64,000 nucleotides of DNA from Lineus longissimus. Its lineage: Eukaryota; Nemertea; Pilidiophora; Heteronemertea; Lineidae. Made by a program: the position numbers and the translations under genes. The notes beneath the pieces were generated by a model, which made no database searches, was not told the DNA's origin, and was given only the letters and a program-made list of their open reading frames with translations. The stretch covers positions 15,679,431 to 15,743,430 of the forward strand of contig NC_088322.1 in assembly GCF_910592395.1 (NCBI RefSeq), written 5' to 3'. Below are positions 38,101-46,500 of this stretch, in pieces. The first letter of the stretch is position 1. Every line of letters begins with the position of its first letter.

Positions 38101-38446
38101 CTTCAGTCCGTATGCGCATTTGTGTTTGAATGGAATCTTAATCTCCAAGGGATGTCTTAAACAATGCAAACTGCAAAAATTGACGAAGGGGACTTTATTG
38201 TCGGAGGACTCAAACTTACTGCTACACCAAGACTCGGTCCCCCTCTTTTTTTACCGACCCTGTCAATCAAACAAGAGGATATCTTTGCAATTCGTTTATC
38301 AACTTTCAACGAGAAAACCTACCTTGTACACCAGCTATTAAGTGTGACCAGCACACTGATAATATAAAACATAACGCCACTATATCCCTGTACGGTTTAG
38401 AACCGAAGAATTCCACTTTTAATCGTGTTTTCGTGGTGTTTTCCAT
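79..38446 (-). CDS. Giant secreted Cys-rich repeat protein, 66 exons in window, 3' end beyond left edge
   Basis: I do not recognise a named orthologue. The repeats are of the Ephrin_rec_like (GCC2_GCC3) kind: CPxGxYCP, then a Pro/Cys stretch, then CPxGTYxNxTG and CxxCxGGxYC. The frame runs unbroken for about 6,453 residues through these exons (minus strand, 5' to 3'): 38323-38446; 37953-38052; 34730-34817; 34221-34449; 33484-33823; 32585-33036; 32149-32295; 31688-31859; 31193-31338; 30725-30986; 30256-30440; 29732-29968; 29106-29408; 28530-28874; 28139-28303; 27698-27847; 27129-27509; 26458-26868; 26078-26260; 25358-25769; 24800-25149; 24267-24503; 23985-24128; 23479-23647; 23081-23256; 22565-22826; 22160-22440; 21726-21965; 21367-21528; 21031-21199; 20341-20675; 19925-20154; 19520-19757; 18957-19364; 18454-18735; 17984-18223; 17653-17814; 17297-17464; 16918-17151; 16605-16790; 15869-16288; 15291-15566; 14822-15073; 14275-14577; 13622-13870; 13143-13364; 12533-12795; 11583-12291; 11105-11476; 10341-10623; 9905-10155; 9451-9778; 8823-9229; 8337-8674; 7964-8132; 6836-7663; 6217-6453; 5747-6034; 4786-5376; 4337-4553; 3906-4084; 2766-3593; 2370-2618; 1838-2185; 1025-1527; 79-824. 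Every join fits in phase and each donor/acceptor is GT/AG. No TM segment is seen after the signal peptide, so secretion or an extracellular matrix role is inferred; the C-terminus is not in view. Function is unknown. Confidence 0.9.
2370..5376 (-). other. Super-repeat copy 5, exons 59-63 of the giant gene
   Basis: Residues about 5234-5921. Landmarks are GTGLNWQPCP at 5308 and SGVDRANP at 5363. Exon 59 (4786-5376) includes CDVCPDGFYC, both landmarks and YQDQ. Exon 62 (2766-3593, 828 nt) has the second YQD module and its GYYCPNGT partner in one exon. Five introns separate its landmark from that of copy 6. Confidence 0.75.
5747..8674 (-). other. Super-repeat copy 4, exons 54-58 of the giant gene
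   Basis: Residues about 4614-5233. Landmarks are GTGRNWTACP at 4632 and VGVNMAAP at 4687, again 55 residues apart; the Asp and Arg residues of the GVDRR motif are lost. The first YQDQ module is split exactly at TYQ|DQ by the phase-0 intron between exons 54 and 55. Exon 56 (6836-7663, 828 nt) carries several repeats, including the second YQDE module and its GHYCPNGT partner. Five introns separate its landmark from that of copy 5. Confidence 0.75.
8201..8325. repeat. Diverged tandem duplication, period 66 bp, intronic
   Basis: Two adjacent copies, starting at 8201 and 8267, share GGxTTTACxAGAGTAGCTGxGA and a later AGACCGACAC. The pair lies in the intron between exons 54 and 55 of the giant gene. 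No coding meaning is seen. Confidence 0.6.
8823..12291 (-). other. Super-repeat copy 3, exons 48-53 of the giant gene
   Basis: Residues about 3831-4613. Landmarks are GTGFDHQPCP at 3943 and FGVDRREP at 3998. Exon 48 (11583-12291, 709 nt) spans both landmarks and the following GGICPPATYCP segment without an intron. The YQDQ...CKTC module and its GYYCPLGTRFSTEYPCP partner are fused in exon 51 (9905-10155). Six introns separate its landmark from that of copy 4. Confidence 0.75.
10726..10975. repeat. Intronic degenerate minisatellite, GGTTTGGAGGAAGAA core
   Basis: About six to seven diverged units of roughly 36-42 bp. Each has TTTGGTTTGGAGGAAGAA followed by GGGA(C/G)AGCC or an AATGACAC variant. 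The array lies in the intron between exons 49 and 50 of the giant gene. The plus-strand open frames across it are by-products of the repeat. Confidence 0.65.
12533..16288 (-). other. Super-repeat copy 2, exons 41-47 of the giant gene
   Basis: Residues about 3169-3830. Landmarks are GTGIDWQPCP at 3260 and SGVDRRDP at 3315. The segment before GTG (CEVCPDGYYCLP) is shared with copies 3 and 5. A YQDE module is in exon 45 (13622-13870), and its partner in exon 42 has the variant GTYAYTTG. Seven introns separate its landmark from that of copy 3. Exon 47 ends in phase 0 at a GTAGGT donor at 12531-12532. Confidence 0.75.
16605..19757 (-). other. Super-repeat copy 1, exons 33-40 of the giant gene
   Basis: Residues about 2530-3168. 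Landmarks are GTSFDIMSCP at 2565 and SGVDQKYP at 2620, exactly 55 residues apart. YQDE...CKTC modules occur in exon 34 (18957-19364) and exon 37 (17653-17814). Exons 34-40 are all symmetric phase 1-1. Eight introns separate its landmark from that of copy 2. Confidence 0.75.
19925..23647 (-). other. Super-repeat copy 0 (decayed), exons 24-32 of the giant gene
   Basis: Residues about 1855-2529. The position equivalent to the GTGxDW landmark is near residue 1898 (PTGCHTPEPCP), and the one equivalent to GVDRR near 1952, 54 residues on. The following GDICPTGYKCPxGS and GTYQNVTG segments match the later copies in order. The copy also contains a YQDE...CKTC module (exon 29) and the next GYYCPAGTKYATEYPCP segment (exon 30). 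Exon 30 has GGYCC where other copies have GGYYC, an extra cysteine. Nine introns fall between its GTG landmark and that of copy 1. Confidence 0.6.
23352..23409. repeat. Perfect 16-bp inverted repeat (hairpin) in an intron
   Basis: Arms are 23352-23367 (ACTTCACTTGGCGTTA) and 23394-23409 (its reverse complement), with a 26-nt loop. It sits in the intron between exons 24 and 25 of the giant gene. It could be a small palindromic transposon remnant or an RNA stem; nothing else identifies it. Confidence 0.7.
23985..29968 (-). other. Exons 12-23 of the giant gene: transition region of CPxGxYC repeats (residues ~749-1854)
   Basis: From exon 12 on the repeat changes to the long form with GYYCP/GHYCP, PCPAGTYNP and N-x-T sequons. 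Several repeats have lost a cysteine: exon 20 (25358-25769) has GYFSPNGS where others have GYYCPxG. No clear copy of the later super-repeat landmarks is seen here. Exon 18 (26458-26868), with its GFYCPSPFTNP segment followed by TYTD and CKPCPKGYYC, looks like a remote relative of them. Exons 12-19 all begin and end in phase 1. Confidence 0.75.
24621..24646. repeat. Short TCATCAT/TATCAT microsatellite
   Basis: A trinucleotide-like run in the intron between exons 21 and 22 of the giant gene. It resembles the ATCATCATTATTATCATTATCA tract inside each unit of the array at 40845-48240, but the flanks do not match. Confidence 0.6.
34932..35045. repeat. Cluster of short palindromes (TCTCAATTTGAGA type)
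   Basis: ATCTCAATTTGAGAT at 34932-34946, TCTCTCAATGAGAGA near 34993 and a looser ACTCAATTTGTTGAGAT near 35024 are variants of one theme, with another TTAATTTGAGAT half between them. This could be a decayed MITE end or a palindromic satellite seed. Confidence 0.5.
35885..36020. repeat. A/T-rich low-complexity tract
   Basis: Long T-runs turn into A-runs (TTTTTTGAAAAG, AAAAAAAATTAAAAAATTAAAAA). Similar tracts recur at 57110-57260 and 60340-60545 with shared AAAATTTTTT and GAAAAATTT wording, so it may be a dispersed family rather than simple sequence only. Confidence 0.55.
36978..37020. repeat. G11 ... C19 homopolymer pair forming a hairpin
   Basis: A run of 11 G (36978-36988) is followed by 13 bases and then 19 C (37002-37020). 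The runs plus flanking CA/TG can pair into a stem of about 12 bp. The open frame reading GVDPGGGGGG across it on the minus strand is a repeat artefact. Run lengths may be assembly-sensitive. Confidence 0.7.
37640..37935. repeat. Degenerate minisatellite, units ~45-60 bp
   Basis: About six diverged units share GGAGxAGCATGT, (GT)TGACCTTGAC, TTCAxTGCCAAGGGA. It lies about 20 bp from exon 2 of the giant gene, in intron 2. Copies differ at many sites, so the array is old. Confidence 0.6.
38323..38446 (-). other. Exon 1 of the giant gene: start codon and signal peptide
   Basis: The ATG at 38446 begins MENTTKTRLK. About 20 polar residues are followed by a hydrophobic core (IVALCFILSV) and a small-residue end (AGVQG), as in a cleaved signal peptide. 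The exon ends with one base of a Gly codon at a GTAGGT donor. Exon 2 at 37953-38052 supplies the other two bases and opens the Cys-rich chain (ACDCDADC). There is no upstream in-frame ATG in this open stretch, so this Met is chosen. Transcription start and 5' UTR are not resolved. Confidence 0.75.
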
Positions 38447-40521
38447 TGCACAACGAACACTTGTTCCACATAAAAACACACTATCCAAACGCGCGAGAGG
38501 GTTTCGCCCGCAAAACCCCTAGTTTACTATCAAATACTCCGCCGTTTGAAAACTCCAATGCGACCAAAGTGGCCGCAATGTTCCCCGAAAGTTATCGCTA
38601 CCAATTGACAGCCATTGTAGCGAAAATAAACGAAAAATCGGCAGTTTTTAGCACTTGATATTTGATAATCCTTCGCCGTCTCACGGCCTTTACTGCTCGT
38701 GAATATTCATAGGCAATTAGCGATAATGGTGGCATTCATAGTGACGTAATTCGTGCCAAACGTGTCTTAGCAACATGTCAACAACTGGTTATCCATGCAT
38801 CTACTTTTTTGGCATTAAGCATAGCCTGCATAGGCCTATTTTTAAGCCAGGTAGGCCCGTATTGGGTGTGTACTACTTAATTTGTTTGGCAAGCCTAGTC
38901 TGAGTTGTGACGTACAGTTTAGACATGTTGTGTCATTATTTGTATACATTGTTTTCTTTGGTTCTGTAATGAAGTTGTGTAAGCGTGTTGTTATATAACG
39001 CCGGTACAGCTGCATTCGTCGGGTAACCCCGAGATAACGCCTCAATAACTACTTCAGTTGTCGCGAGCATCACCTGGTGATAGAATAGACAACCAAATGA
39101 TAAAATATATACGGTTCATTTGCTCTGCTACCGTGGTAAGACAGAAGACACTCTGAAATATTGAATGATAAACGCTGAAAAACATTTGGGGCACATGCAA
39201 CCCATTGAGCAAACCTCAACAGCCATTAGTCGAAATGGCTCTGCTTGGAGCCTGGTCGGATTTGCGTGGAGATTACCAGATGTACGAGCCAGCCAAATTA
39301 CAAGAGGCGTAGATCCGTACATGCAGTTTTGGCACGTGTGGATGAATGCACCAGGGACGATATCGCACTCTCCAAACATACAGAATACATTGACATCGTG
39401 ACCGATCAAATCTTTGACATTGAAAGACCGCTCCTCCATTCAGACAAGAAATGTTTTTGTCGCATGCACATAATTAATAAACGGTACATGACGTAGCATA
39501 TAGGAGCGATTTAAATCAATCGTTTGCGCGGTGATTTATCGCACATATGATATACATATATATTATGCTATGATGAGATTCAGAATTTTTCACTCAGTAG
39601 CCGAGCGAGAGGCTTAGCGGCGGCCGGGAGCGTATTGAAAACCACTGCTTATACGAGGATTTAGGTATAGTACACGGAGACAGCAATTTTACTCAGACGT
39701 CTTGATAGCACACCACCTGCCATCAATATTGCAGATTACACGCGTTCTTCTTTTAAACATATTAAACGATAAAAAAATTATCATTCACAACAGATGGAAC
39801 TAATTATACATATAAATGCGGTATTAATGAAATTGCCGACAATTTCATATGCGGCACTGAGGGACCTCGACCTACTTTTCTGTCTCCACTTTGTTGACGT
39901 TTTGAAAAGGGATCTTTGGGTGTCCCGAATTTTCATTGAAACGATTTAGATATACATGTATCACGAGTGTCAGTGTCCGGTTCGCTTGGTCTTAGCTGGG
40001 ACAGGTATTCAATTAGCCGCATAAAATATCATAACTCTCTATAGGGACAGGCAAAGGCACTCCGAAACTTGGACGTATAGAGTGAATCAAGAGGACAATC
40101 AGAACATACTGACATGAACTTGCTGAGGACGACCACAAACTTATATCAAAACTCTTCGAGGATAAAGCTAGGAACATCCTGACCAGGTTTGTGCATTTTA
40201 TCACCCCAGCTATACATTTAAAGGGGGACTGAATAGACCGTGAGGTTCAGGCGAGCTTATATAACGACTTGATGGGGACACCCTTCAACTTTGGATACGA
40301 CCTGACGCTTATTGGCGTAACCTGCATTGACTCAGCAGCTCCACGCTGAAGACAACTGAGATAAAACGGAAAGACAACTAGTCGATAGACTACACTCAGA
40401 AACTCAGTTCTGAATACTTGCGCATTATACGACTCTTGGCGCATTTAGCCCAATCATTTCGATGCGAAAATCGAATGAGGAAACCTTCTGTGTAAGTCCA
40501 CATGGTCCCCGAAATGGATAT
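38447..40521. promoter_or_regulatory. Divergent intergenic region between the giant gene and the CUB membrane gene
   Basis: The two start codons are 2,075 bp apart on opposite strands, so both promoters must lie here or inside 5' UTR introns here. CpG dinucleotides look more frequent at about 38480-39060 than in the surrounding DNA. A TATATAA string occurs near 40258 on the plus strand, about 260 bp before the CUB start codon. No transcription start can be fixed from sequence. A Cys-containing minus-strand open stretch at 39128-39439 is not supported as an exon. Confidence 0.45.
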
Positions 40522-43500
40522 ATGGAGAGGACAGTTTGCACCAGACTGTTGTCCTTACTTCTCGTTACAAGCGGAGTGAGCTTCTCCAATGCAACTCCAA
40601 CAACAAAACAGAGAGGTAAGCTGGTCATCTTCGACAATCATGTAGTTCAAGAAATTGGGAGGTGACTGATAACGATTGGAAGAAACTTGAAACTGAAGTG
40701 GTTGTCCCTAGTTGGCAAAAGTAATTTCTGAAGAACACGGTCATCCCTAGCAGATATACAATAAAGGGCCACGGTATGAATCCGTAGGACATCTAAATCT
40801 GTGGTAATGGTCCACGTATCATGACATCAATACCAGAGGCACATCCCCTAATTGATATAGAATCTTTGAAATTGACCATGAAATTTTGGAACACATCTGT
40901 AGTGCAGCAATTTTTATGAGAAATGCAGTGCACGCTCCCTCTTCTTCCAGTTCCTGGATCCGCCAGCGCTCTTAAACCATCATCATTATTATCATTATCA
41001 ATATTATCATGAAGAAAACCCCTTCATCCGCGAACTATTCAAGCTGAAGTACACACTGATTCCAGGTGTTCGAGCACTCCAGGGAATGGTTTGACTATCA
41101 GTCGGCGGAGCTTTCTAAATGCAATTGCCCTGTGCATCAGCACTTTCGGCTTCCAAAAGAATCGACTCGAATCTTAATTCAAATCTGCCATTGCCGACAT
41201 CGTTGGCGCCAAAAACTATTTCTTTTGACCCTGTTGACCTCGCTTCTAAAAATTTTGTTTTTAAACCATTCAAACATTTAAATCAACTGCAAACATTTTC
41301 AATTAAATCACCGAGCTATATATATACGATATATTAAGAAATATCTTTCGAAATATTGAGTTATACGGTTACCTTGGAACTCTTTGTACCCAATTACCCC
41401 TCCGCCAGCGTGACCTAGCCACAATCATGGCGCGTACCCTAAGGGTTGTCTTCAGATTGCCGAATATCTTACCCCAAACATGAACGCCCTGATAGCTCAG
41501 CGGTTAGAGCGCTGCGCTTTCGATTGGGTGGTCACGGGTTCGAACCCCGGCGAATGTATTTTTTCGTTTTTTTTAAAGGTCTTCTTTCCATTTTTCATCC
41601 ATGAACGTTTATCAGGCGCGGATTCGAATTAGATTCAAACCCTGGCGAATCTTATTTTTCTTTTTTTTTTAAAAAGCTTTCTTTCCATTTTCATCCATGA
41701 ACGCGGATCAAAGGGGGTGCCCTAATTGATATAGAATCTTTGAAATTGACCATGAAATTTTGGAACACACCTGTAGTGCAGCAATTTTTATGAGAAATGC
41801 AGTGCACGCTCCCTCTTCTTCCAGTTCCTGGATCCGCCAGCGCTCTTAAACCATCATCATTATTATCATTATCAATATTATCATGAAGAAAACCCCTTCA
41901 CCCGCGATCTTTTCAAGCTGAAGTACACACTGATTCCAGGTGTTCGAGCACTCCAGGGAATGGTTTGACTATCAGTCGGCGGAGCTTTCTAAATGCAATT
42001 GCCCTGTGCATCAGCCCTTTCGGCTTCCAAAAGAATCGACTCGAATCTTAATTCAAATCTGCCATTGCCGACATCGTTGGCGCCAAAAACTATTTCTTTT
42101 GACCCTGTTGACCTCGCTTCTAAAAATTTTGTTTTTAAACCATTCAAACATTTAAATCAACTGCAAACATTTTCAATTAAATCACCGAGCTATATATATA
42201 CGATAAATTAAGAAATGTCTATTGAAATATTGAGTTATACGGTTACCTTGGAACTCTTTGTACCCAATTACCCCTCCGCCAGCGTGACCTAGCCACAATC
42301 ATGGCGCATACCCTAAGGGTTGTCTTCAGATTGCCGAATATCTTACCCCAAACATGAACGCCCTGATAGCTCAGCGGTTAGAGCGCTGCGGTTTAGATTG
42401 GGTGGTCACGGGTTCGAACCCCGGCGAATGTATTTTTTCGTTGTTTTAAAAGGTCTTCTTTCCATTTTTCATCCATGAACGTTTATCAGGCGCGGATTCG
42501 AATTAGATTCAAACCCTGGCGAATCTTATTTTTCTTTTTTTTTAAAAAGCTTTCTTTCCATTTTCATCCATGAACGCGGATCCAAGGGGGTGCACCCTAG
42601 GTACGCCCCCTAATTGATATAGAATCTTTGAAATTGACCATGAAATTTTGGAACACATCTGTAGTGCAGCAATTTTTATGAGAAATGCAGTGCACGCTCC
42701 CTCTTCTTCCAGTTCCTGGATCCGCCAGCGCTCTTAAACCATCATCATTATTATCATTATCAATATTATCATGAAGAAAACCCCTTCACCCGCGAACTTT
42801 TCAAGCTGAAGTACACACTGATTCCAGGTGTTCGAGCACTCCAGGGAATGGTTTGACTATCAGTCGGCGGAGCTTTCTAAATGCAATTGCCCTGTGCATC
42901 AGCACTTTCGGCTTCCAAAAGAATCGACTCGAATCTTAATTCAAATCTGCCATTGCCGACATCGTTGGCGCCAAAAACTATTTCTTTTGACCCTGTTGAC
43001 CTCGCTTCTAAAAATTTTGTTTTTAAACCATTCAAACATTTAAATCAACTGCAAACATTTTCAATTAAATCACCGAGCTATATATATACGATATATTAAG
43101 AAATATCTTTCGAAATATTGAGTTATACGGTTACCTTGGAACTCTTTGTACCCAATTACCCCTCCGCCAGCGTGACCTAGCCACAATCATGGCGCGTACC
43201 CTAAGGTCCTATAGGTCCTTCAAAACGCAACTCTGCTGTGAGAAATATCTGACTTCAATTTCAAGTTTTTCTTTAAGAAGATCCCTTTGTTGTTTCCGCA
43301 TTAGCTGTCACGATCTAGCCATTGAAAGAGGTAGATACAAAAAACTTAAAGTTGAAGAGAGGGTGTGTTCTTGTGATGGGACTTCAATAGAAGACGAGGT
43401 TCACTTTCTAACTGCCTGCCCAAAATATGATGCTTCAAGGAACGATTTTTTCTCAGTTATCAATGAGAACAACATCAACTTTTCAGGTCTCTCACCAGGA

Positions 43501-46500
43501 AATAAGTTTATCTGGCTTCTTTCAAATGAGGACCCTGGAATTTGTCAGAAGCTATCATCATTTTTACAGAAATGCTTTTCTGATCGCATAAAATAAGGAC
43601 CTCCTCTCTCCCACCTACTAGTATCTACTCCAGGTTTGACCCCGGTAGTAGACTTTATATTGTTACTTTTGTCATGTATCCTTTGTATGTCTTATGTACT
43701 TTCAATCAAAATCATTGTATTTCTATTGTACCATGTGTACCTTTGCCCTCCGGGCCTTTTGATTAATAAACTAATTTGTCTTCAGATTGCCGAATATCTT
43801 ACCCCAAACATGAACGCCCTGATAGCTCAGCGGTTAGAGCGCTGCGCTTTAGATTGGGTGGTCACGGGTTCGAAACCCGGCGAATGTATTTTTTCGTTTT
43901 TTTAAAAGGTCTTCTTTCCATTTTTCATCCATGAACGTTTATCAGGCGCGGATTCGAATTAGATTTAAACCCTGGCGAATCTTATTTTTCTTTTTTTTTA
44001 AAAAGCTTTCTTTCCATTTTCATCCATGAACGCGGATCCAAGGGGGTGCACCCTAGGTACGCCCCCTAATTGATATAGAATCTTTGAAATTGACCATGAA
44101 ATTTTGGAACACACCTGTAGTGCAGCAATTTTTATGAGAAATGCAGTGCACGCTCCCTCTTCTTCCAGTTCCTGGATCCGCCAGCGCTCTTAAACCATCA
44201 TCATTATTATCATTATCAATATTATCATGAAGAAAGCCCCTTCACCCGCGAACTTTTCAAGCTGAAGTACACACTGATTCCAGCTGTTCGAGCACTCCAG
44301 GGAATGGTTTGACTATCAGTCGGCGGAGCTTTCTAAATGCAATTGCCCTGTGCATCAGCACTTTCGGCTTCCAAAAGAATCGACTCGAATCTTAATTCAA
44401 ATCTGCCATTGCCGACATCGTTGGCGCCAAAAACTATTTCTTTTGACCCTGTTGACCTCGCTTCTAAAAATTTTGTTTTTAAACCATTCAAACATTTAAA
44501 TCAACTGCAAACATTTTCAATTAAATCACCGAGCTATATATATACGATATATTAAGAAATATCTTTCGAAATATCGAGTTATACGGTTACCTTGGAACTC
44601 TTTGTACCCAATTACCCCTCCGCCAGCGTGACCTAGCCACAATCATAGCGCGTACCCTAAGGGTTGTCTTCAGATTGCCGAATATCTTACCCCAAACATG
44701 AACGCCCTGATAGCTCAGCGGTTAGAGCGCTGCGCTTTAGATTGGGTGGTTACGGGTTCGAACCCCGGCGAATGTATTTTTTCGTTTTTTTAAAAGGTCT
44801 TCTTTCCATTTTTCATCCATGAACGTTTATCAGGCGCGGATTCGAATTAGATTCAAACCCTGGCGAATCTTATTTTTCTTTTTTTTTTAAAAAGCTTTCT
44901 TTCCATTTTCATCCATGAACGCGGATCCAAGGGGGTGCACCCTAGGTACGCCCCCTAATTGATATAGAATCTTTGAAATTGACCATGAAATTTTGGAACA
45001 CACCTGTAGTGCAGCATTTTTATGAGAAATGCAGTGCACGCTCCCTCTTCTTCCAGTTCCTGGATCCGCCAGCGCTCTTAAACCATCATCATTATTATCA
45101 TTATCAATATTATCATGAAGAAAACCCCTTCACCCGCGAACTTTTCAAGATGAAGTACACACTGATTCCAGGTGTTCGAGCACTCCAGGGAATGGTTTGA
45201 CTATCAGTCGGCGGAGCTTTCCAAATGCAATTGCCCTGTGCATCAGCACTTTCGGCTTCCAAAAGAATCGACTCGAATCTTAATTCAAATCTGCCATTGC
45301 CGACATCGTTGGCGCCAAAAACTATTTCTTTTGACCCTGTTGACCTCGCTTCTAAAAATTTTGTTTTTAAACCATTCAAACATTTAAATCAACTGCAAAC
45401 ATTTTCAATTAAATCACCGAGCTATATATATACGATATATTAAGAAATATCTTTCGAAATATTAAGTTATACGGTTACCTTGGAACTCTTTGTACCCAAT
45501 TACCCCTCCGCCAGCGTGACCTAGCCACAATCATGGCGCGTACCCTAAGGGTTGTCTTCAGATTGCCGAATATCTTACCCCAAACATGAACGCCCTGATA
45601 GCTCAGCGGTTAGAGCGCTGCGCTTTAGATTGGGTGGTCACGGGTTCGAACCCCGGCGAATGTATTTTTTCGTTTTTTTTAAAAGGTTTTCTTTCCATTT
45701 TTCATCCATGAACGTTTATCAGGCGCGGATTCGAATTAGATTCAAACCCTGGCGAATCTTATTTTTCTTTTTTTTTTTTTAAAAAGCTTTCTTTCCATTT
45801 TCATCCATGAACGCGGATCCAAGGGGGTGCACCCTAGGTACGCCCCCTAATTGATATAGAATCTTTGAAATTGACCATGAAATTTTGGAACACACCTGTA
45901 GTGCAGCATTTTTATGAGAAATGCAGTGCACGCTCCCTCTTCTTCCAGTTCCTGGATCCGCCAGCGCTCTTAAACCATCATCATTATTATCATTATCAAT
46001 ATTGTCATGAAGAAAACCCCTTCACCCGCGAACTTTTCAAGCTGAAGTACACACTGATTCCAGGTGTTCGAGCACTCCAGGGAATGGTTTGACTATCAGT
46101 CGGCGGAGCTTTCTAAATGCAATTGCCCTGTGCATCCGCACTTTCGGCTTCCAAAAGAATCGACTCGAATCTTAATTCAAATCTGCCATTGCCGACATCG
46201 TTGGCGCCAAAAACTATTTCTTTTGACCCTGTTGACCTCGCTTCTAAAAATTTTGTTTTTAAACCATTCAAACATTTAAATCAACTGCAAACATTTTCAA
46301 TTAAATCACCGAGCTATATATATACGATATATTAAGAAATATCTTTCGAAATATTGAGTTATACGGTTACCTTGGAACTCTTTGTACCCAATTACCCCTC
46401 CGCCAGCGTGACCTAGCCACAATCATGGCGCGTACCCTAAGGGTTGTCTTCAGATTGCCGAATATCTTACCCCAAACATGAACGCCCTGATAGGTCAGCG

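Noticed and set aside
39128-39439. A Cys-containing minus-strand open stretch (CMFGECD, CSMGCMCPKC) as a further 5' exon of the giant gene
   Set aside because: Exon 1 at 38323-38446 already supplies a start codon and signal peptide with matching phase. This stretch has no fitting splice pair, and plus-strand frames overlap it.
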